Assembly (NCBI GenBank): GCA_026214975.1
Contig: JAOBSW010000820.1
Location: forward strand, 1 to 64,000
DNA from: Gentiana macrophylla
Lineage: Eukaryota; Streptophyta; Magnoliopsida; Gentianales; Gentianaceae
DNA: 64,000 bases
Reading direction: 5' to 3'
This document shows positions 58,500 to 64,000 of this stretch, one piece after another (position 1 is the first letter of the stretch; each line of letters opens with the position of its first letter). The notes beneath the pieces are model-generated. The model saw only the letters and a list, made by a program, of their open reading frames with translations, was not told the DNA's origin and made no database searches. A program made the translations under genes and the position numbers.

Positions 58500-59190
58500 G
58501 GATATTCTCGACATTTACCAGATTTACTTTCATACTTGCTCATGACTATTCATGGACTATGAACATCCGGCATTAGCTATAAGATGGTTCCTATCGCAGT
58601 AGCGAAGGAAACCTTCCATAAGCATCATCTTTCGCCTTATCTTTAGGACCAACGTCCTAACATAGATAGATCTTGCGATCTATGCTAAACTTCTTTTAGC
58701 ATCACATCTATATAGGTAAACAATAATCTAACAGAAGTTAATTCTATCACTATATATTCTTATTTCTAAAATAAGGCGCTAATCCAAGTGCTTTCGTAAA
58801 GACCTTGAACTACCAAACATTAATTGACTGTGACATGGGGAGATGATTCATGAGAGAGATATCCAATACCTTACTCAAAAATCATAACACACTCCCACTA
58901 TCCATCTTGCACATTAGGCATATCCTTCTTTTGACTAAATCAAACTCCTTTGATAATCAAACAAAGAAATCGTCTAGAGAAACTTGTTTGAGTCCATAAA
59001 TGGATCTCGCGGGCTTACACATCATGTTATTGTCTATGAACATCGAGCTGTCTGCCCAACGTCTTCAACACTATCATATAGTCATGATACGAAGTTATAA
59101 CAAGCATAGTCTCGAATAGAATCGCACGGTGGCGGCGAAAGATAAAGATAATTACAAGGTTTACACCTCATACCCTTCACCGTCACTATA
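58500..59190 (-). pseudogene. Copia 3 reverse transcriptase remnant
   Basis: The minus strand shows ILFETMLVITSYHDYMI near 59110-59060, corresponding to the family's A-HD-EI-QMDVKTAFLNG region. SIYGLKQVS lies at 59005-58981, then SGSVL near 58890, and FTKALGLAPYF near 58790, where KVFTMKDLGEA-YI is usual. The YVDD box has been lost and many stops are present. Confidence 0.65.
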
Positions 59191-59460
59191 GCCTTATGGT
59201 AATCATATTACTATCCATGTCACCTTTCAGGGGCACTCCTTAAGTAAGGCAGACTAGGTTCACAACCTGGTTGTCGATTTGATGGAATCTAATTCGGATA
59301 TTACGGCTCTGGCCATATCTCTCAATCTTGCCTTTCAAACATTCTTTCATAAGTCGTGAGATATTCACTCTTCAAGATGAACATACCAATGACCTTTTCA
59401 GGCTTGAGTTTATCCACAGACTTACGAGAACTTTTGTGTGTCTTGAAAGTGTTCTACACC

Positions 59461-60050
59461 TCATCGCATATGCGGCGTCTGCTTCATGTTCCAATGGTTG
59501 AATATATCTTTGTGGATCTCAAACTGTTTTGAGATCGATTCACTCCCATTGTTTCTTTTGGAAGAAACACTTCCTCTAGAAAACTGACATGTTTGGAGAC
59601 AAACACCTTTTGCTCCATGGACTTGTAAATAATATCTAGCATACTTGCTTTGAGATATTCCACAAAGTTGCATATGTCGTACTAGGCTCCAAGCCTTTTC
59701 GACTTTGCTTATGACAACTTCAAATCATCGGTTAAGACAGATTTGACATTATCCTCTTCCATATCTAATATGGAATTTATTCAACCTTTATTCTTTGGAA
59801 CTTGGTTAAGTATAAGGCCTTATCCCGAAGCGGGTAAGGGATACTTCGCATGGCCTGCGTCACACCTTTATCATATAAAGTGTTGTTTCCATTTTGGGAA
59901 CACAATCCAATTGCGTATCCCAAATATGGTATCCTTGAAGGGAGAATCTTATTCCTTTTCAGACGACTTCTGAAACACCCTTCAGGTATTAATTACTTCA
60001 ATCCAATTGAAGATTAATTCCTAAGTAGCTCGTCAATCTCATATTCGTAC
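59461..60050 (-). pseudogene. Copia 3 integrase C-terminal remnant
   Basis: The minus strand at about 59715-59540 encodes NFVEYLKAS, then MEQKVFVSKHVSFLEEVFLP. This matches the segment after the copia integrase core (usual form FVGYPK-T-GYYFY followed by VFVS-H--FLE-EFL). Upstream near 59880-59780, KYPLPASG and LILN-VPKNK resemble the end of the core. Stops interrupt the frame. Confidence 0.7.
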
Positions 60051-62700
60051 TAGCTCGAACTTTTCAGGCTTTCCGAATTGTCGTACTTCAATAAGTACAT
60101 TCAACTATAGTCATAGAGATTAACAAACAATTATTTGTAGCATTAATTGTCACAAGCCAACAAACATCGGTATGTTTAGGCTTTAGACAATTTTTCTAGA
60201 TTTTATAACCTTTTCATAAAAGGGTATTTTAGTCATCTTTAGATAAGATACGTATTACCTATATGATTCATAATCATATGGTTCAACATCATCAGAATGA
60301 CGTTTGATTACACGCTTCCCTTCCAGAGAGACTATGTCTAGAACAACTACAAATATCAAGGATAATAGCCATACAAATATTTAGTTGAGATCTCATCACA
60401 TATATCAACTATATAGTGACTTCAATCTAGTATGTTAGATTCAGTGACCTTCCAACTTTATTGGAATAACATTTATTCTTTACAATTGAATGTGTCTACT
60501 AAATCCTAACAAATAACTGAAAACGTATTCTTCATAAGAACCGGAACATAACAACATTTATTTAGTTCCCTTATCAGTTTACTAGATCCAGAATATGGTA
60601 AGTATTACAACATTTGCTTCACCTTCCATATCTGTATTTAATCTTTCTAATTTTAATCACACTCGTAAGATATCATATATCTAAGAGTTGACTTGAACTT
60701 AGATAGATTTATCTCAACTCACTTGCCTAGAATAGAAACTTCAATAAGTTCTCTATTTAAGCACATGCCCTAAATTTCCTTTTTAATCCTTCAAGCACTT
60801 GTAAATATTTCTTGGTGTAGTCTTCATAAGACTTAAGAAAGATCACAAGAGCTATGTCTTCAATTTCCTTTCATAAAGAAAATCTAAAGTTTATTAAATA
60901 GTTTATTTAACCTTTTAAATCGTATTTAAAACATTAACTATTTAATTAACCTTTAAGCAATGATTAAAGAAATAAGTCGATACTTAAATCTTACAATTTT
61001 GAAAACAACAACCTTTCCAAAATTAGATTTGGTCATTCTTATCCAACGTTTGAATTAATTGTCATCGTATGACAGAATGATCATCTTGGATCGTATCCAA
61101 TATATGACTAATTTGTTGAAACTAATTTCAAATGATTTAATCATATCATGAGCTCTTCGCTTTCATTAATAATTAAAGTCTTTGAGTACTCCATCAAATA
61201 TGTAGTCTCCTTGTCTCTAACTACTATAACGGGATTGCTCATGTCATTGCTTATTTTAAAAGGATTAAAATTACTTAACCATATTTGAGAACGTTTCTCA
61301 AAATTAATGATCATAATTTGGTTTTACTAATCGAGAATAAAACATAAATATAAAGTTTGCTAAAACTACAACATAAAAATGAAAATAAAAGAGTGTTGTT
61401 GTTTATACACGCAAAATCAAAAATGGTCTTTTGGTTTATGATTTTGCTCCCACTAGTCAACTACTTCCAATTGACTTTCAAGAATTTTCAAAATTCTTTA
61501 GTGGTGAGATCCAATCTAGTTACCTTGATTCCCGGCGGTGGTCGATCAACCAAGATAATTTCGATAGGTAGGTAACTCTTTACCATTCACATCTCTATGT
61601 GATTCTCAATTGGTTGACTAGTCAACTCTTTGGCGATACACATCACTATGTGTTAGTCAACCCCTTGTCTCTAAAGTCAGACGGTTACGACGGTGGTCAA
61701 TCACCGAAAGACTCTAGTCAAGTCATAACCCAATATTCACAAGATCTCAAATACGATCATATCTCAATAACGACGATATACCCGTGGTAGGTCAACTCCG
61801 GCGGTGGTCGATCAGTTGGATCCGAACACAGGCTCTTCACCGTCGTTATAATATTGGGAGACAATATTTCGACTTGATTTTTGTTGTGGAAGTATTTTTC
61901 GTAAATTAATTCACTTAATTAATTTTAATTTCGGTCTCATCATAAATATGTCTATCTCTATAAACATACATCCTACACATTTATCTAGATCGTGCCTAGT
62001 CATGCATCTATCGTATCATATAAAATAAATACAAGCACAAAATAAATAAATGCATAAAGTAACCGGTATGATCATGGACTTTTCTAGGTGCGGTTTGAAT
62101 ACAAACCGAGCGAAACCGCTGGTCACAATCTAAGGGTAGGCTGCAACCACCAATAGGATCTTTAATGCCCATTCTCCAATGGGATCTTTATTTTCGTCTT
62201 TCTTTGGTCTCCATCTTCTCGCTCCATTCTTGTTACATTTAATTCTATCTAATAAAATAAATACACCCGCCTTGCACACGGGGAGTCATGAGGAATGGGA
62301 TAAATGCAGAGAAAATAAACTGAGTCACGTTCTTCATGCTTGACCTAGGACAATTTTAAACCAACAGAAAAATTAAATCATTCACATCTATCCTATCGGA
62401 TTGAGTCCACGATCAATCGGGTCCATATAATCATATTATATCTACTATATCTAATCCATACAATAAAATCTTATGAAAAAGATAAAATTAAAATTTAACT
62501 ACTTGCGTCTTAATTAATCAATTAACATTTAATCTATTAAATAATTTTATCCAATCAATTAACTAATTAACATTTAATTAATTAAATGATTTAATCGAAA
62601 TAAAATTAACGATTAATTTTAAGCGATTTTAATTTTAATTTTAATTAATTGGAACTATTCCAAAAATAAATCAAAATTAAAATTAAGTCTCTTTTGTTTC
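60051..62700 (-). other. Unresolved internal region of copia 3 (integrase core, protease, gag expected)
   Basis: By position this should hold gag, protease and the integrase core. The DNA is AT-rich and full of stops, and I could not identify motifs with confidence. The phrase GGCGGTGGTCGATCA occurs near 61532 and near 61800. The part at 62360-62660 is almost pure A and T. Confidence 0.35.
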
Positions 62701-62701
62701 T

Positions 62702-63002
62702 TTCCTTTTGATTCGTAATCAAAAGGGATGCATTAGTTTCTAAACCAAATTTGGCTTAACAGCTTCGCCACTTTCCAAAATCAAAATTTTGGAGTGGCTG
62801 CAGCAAGCTAAGCGCCTTTACAAATCAAATATTTGGAAAAGGCGCAGGCTATTCCAAATCAAATATTTGGAAGGCCAAATAATTTTGGTTTAGGCGCAGC
62901 CACTTTCCAAAATCAAAATTTTGGAAGTGGCGCACAGCAGCTTTTCCAAATCAAATATTTGGAAATGGCGCAGAGCTATTCCAAATAAAATTTGGAAAAG
63001 CC
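62702..63002 (-). repeat. Array of seven short hairpins in the copia 3 leader
   Basis: Consecutive palindromes lie at about 62704-62726, 62767-62798, 62812-62845, 62848-62875, 62898-62932, 62941-62971 and 62975-63002. Most share arms of CCAAAATC or CCAAATC type with short loops, for example TTCCAAATCAAATATTTGGA. Flanking words GGCGCAG recur. They lie 0.4 kb inside the primer site, in the untranslated leader of the element RNA. Confidence 0.8.
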
Positions 63003-63368
63003 ATTATTATTTTAGTCTTAGTGTGGCATCCCAACGCCAAACTATTTGAACCATTGGTTAGCCACAGCGACACAACTAAACAAAGGAGATATCAATCACA
63101 ACTATGAACCATATTGAATCACAAAACAAAAATTTGGAGATCCGCCAAACATTGACCAGACGATTGCCGGCGGCAAAAAGCTGCCGCCGCCGCCGCCCGC
63201 CCTTTTGAGGTGGTGCCGCCAGCCGATCGGCCGAGCACCACCAGAGATCTTTTTTTTTTTTTTTCATGTATCAATTTTGCAAATCAAAAATCTTTCATCT
63301 TTTAATTACGTGATTTAAGCGATAAAATTAACTACGATAATAACATGCTTATTGCTTAAGCTCAAGCT

Positions 63369-63380
63369 CTCTCGATACCA
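63369..63380 (-). promoter_or_regulatory. tRNA primer-binding site of copia 3
   Basis: The minus strand reads TGGTATCGAGAG two bases after the LTR end, close to the initiator-tRNA-Met primer sequence TGGTATCAGAGC. Confidence 0.8.
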
Positions 63381-63382
63381 TC

Positions 63383-64000
63383 TGTTAGAAATCTACGCGG
63401 GACGCAGTGAATTCAAAAATTTATTTCCTATCGACCCAAGATCGACTTCGTTTAAGCAATAAACAAATAGATAGTGAGACGGTGGTTACCTTGGTTGATC
63501 TAAAAGATCGACGCTTTGACCGTCCCAGGAGAGTAGTTCTGCATAGAGCCGCCCAGTGTTCGGCCTCTACCGCTAGTCCACACGAACGACCCGCCGAATC
63601 CCATCATGGATTGCTATTGGAAAACTCCGGTTGCTAGACCGGCCTTTTCCTCTCTCCAACTCTCTATTGGATGCTCTCCAATTTTACACGAAACTATTAG
63701 CTCTTGGAATTATGATGTCTAAAAGAGCTTGACACCCCTCTTATTTATAGTAGAAGGTGGCGCCTCCAATAGAGTGGAAAAGAAGAAAACTTTTCCCAAT
63801 AAAATAAGGAAAATATAATTGATTGATTTATCTCATTTATTACAATATCTTATATTAAATAAATCTAGGATTTTGTCAATATCTCATATTGAATATTAAA
63901 TATTGTCAATATCTTATATTGACAATATTTACCTTTTATTATATTACCATAAATCAATTTATGTGTGTGTATATATCAGCATATATATTACACAAATAAA
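63383..64000 (-). repeat. 5' LTR of copia 3, cut by the window end
   Basis: It starts TGTTAGAAATCTACGCGG and matches 55980 onward with scattered small indels and substitutions (for example GGGACGCAG against GGGAACGCAG). Confidence 0.9.

Larger units (their letters stand above)
55980..64000 (-). mobile_element. Ty1/copia retrotransposon, minus strand, running off the window (copia 3)
   Basis: The 3' LTR is 55980-57965 and the 5' LTR starts at 63383 and is cut by the window end. On the minus strand CCAAGTGGGAGAT before the 3' LTR is the polypurine tract, and TGGTATCGAGAG beside the 5' LTR is the primer site. The 5.4-kb internal region has decayed integrase, reverse transcriptase and RNase H in copia order. 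It is inserted in element C/D. The solo LTR at 27715-29525 is a relative in the opposite orientation. Confidence 0.88.

Noticed and set aside
59743..59973. Plus-strand frame of 76 codons in copia 3
   Set aside because: The minus strand at this place carries the integrase signature; the plus frame is a shadow.

Overview
The window looks like nuclear DNA of a flowering plant, most likely a eudicot. It is AT-rich, its real genes have GT-AG introns, it has many (TA)n microsatellites, and most of it is layered transposable elements. Nothing in it identifies the species. No rRNA, tRNA or CRISPR array was seen. Only two ordinary host genes are visible, both on the minus strand. They encode 2-oxoglutarate/Fe(II)-dependent dioxygenases of the AOP-like type. 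The copy at 12807-14944 is intact (three exons, 322 residues). The copy at 1252-2789 has a frameshift near its start, and its third exon lies outside the window. The remaining coding sequence belongs to mobile elements.

Layout. 1-2789: dioxygenase copy 1. 4894-9907: an old, decayed Ty1/copia element with two LTRs. 11601-11950: a retroelement RNase H remnant. 12807-14944: dioxygenase copy 2. 16411-21119: small DNA elements, a 53-bp minisatellite, a GACACG-rich stretch and an LTR-like stretch. 22460-30294: decayed MuDR-type transposase and plant transposon protein genes, arranged as mirror images around a 188-bp tandem repeat and interrupted by a clean solo LTR (27715-29525). 30400-34520 plus 43784-45060: a DUF1985-bearing element, split by a very young gag-only copia element (34521-43783; two 3074-bp LTRs; target duplication GAGAG). 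46160-47815 plus 53169-55979: an inverted copy of the same DUF1985 element, split by about 5.35 kb of other sequence that contains a hAT element with a Stowaway nested inside it. 55980-64000: a third copia element on the minus strand that runs off the window end.

How the parts fit. The most interesting signal is an element family present as three copies, called A, B and C/D here. Each copy with a preserved terminus has an array of short palindromes (core ACGACAATATTATTGTCGT and its GCCAAT variant), then a small unrecognised ORF reading outward, then a (TA)n tract, then a larger gene reading inward. In A that gene is a MuDR-type transposase. In B and C/D it is a DUF1985 gene of the kind often joined to an Ulp1-like peptidase. 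A and B share one 188-bp tandem array that carries a related motif, and genes of one plant transposon protein family diverge from it. Many frames are broken. The two LTRs of the young copia element differ mostly by homopolymer length, so some of the frameshifts may be sequencing errors.
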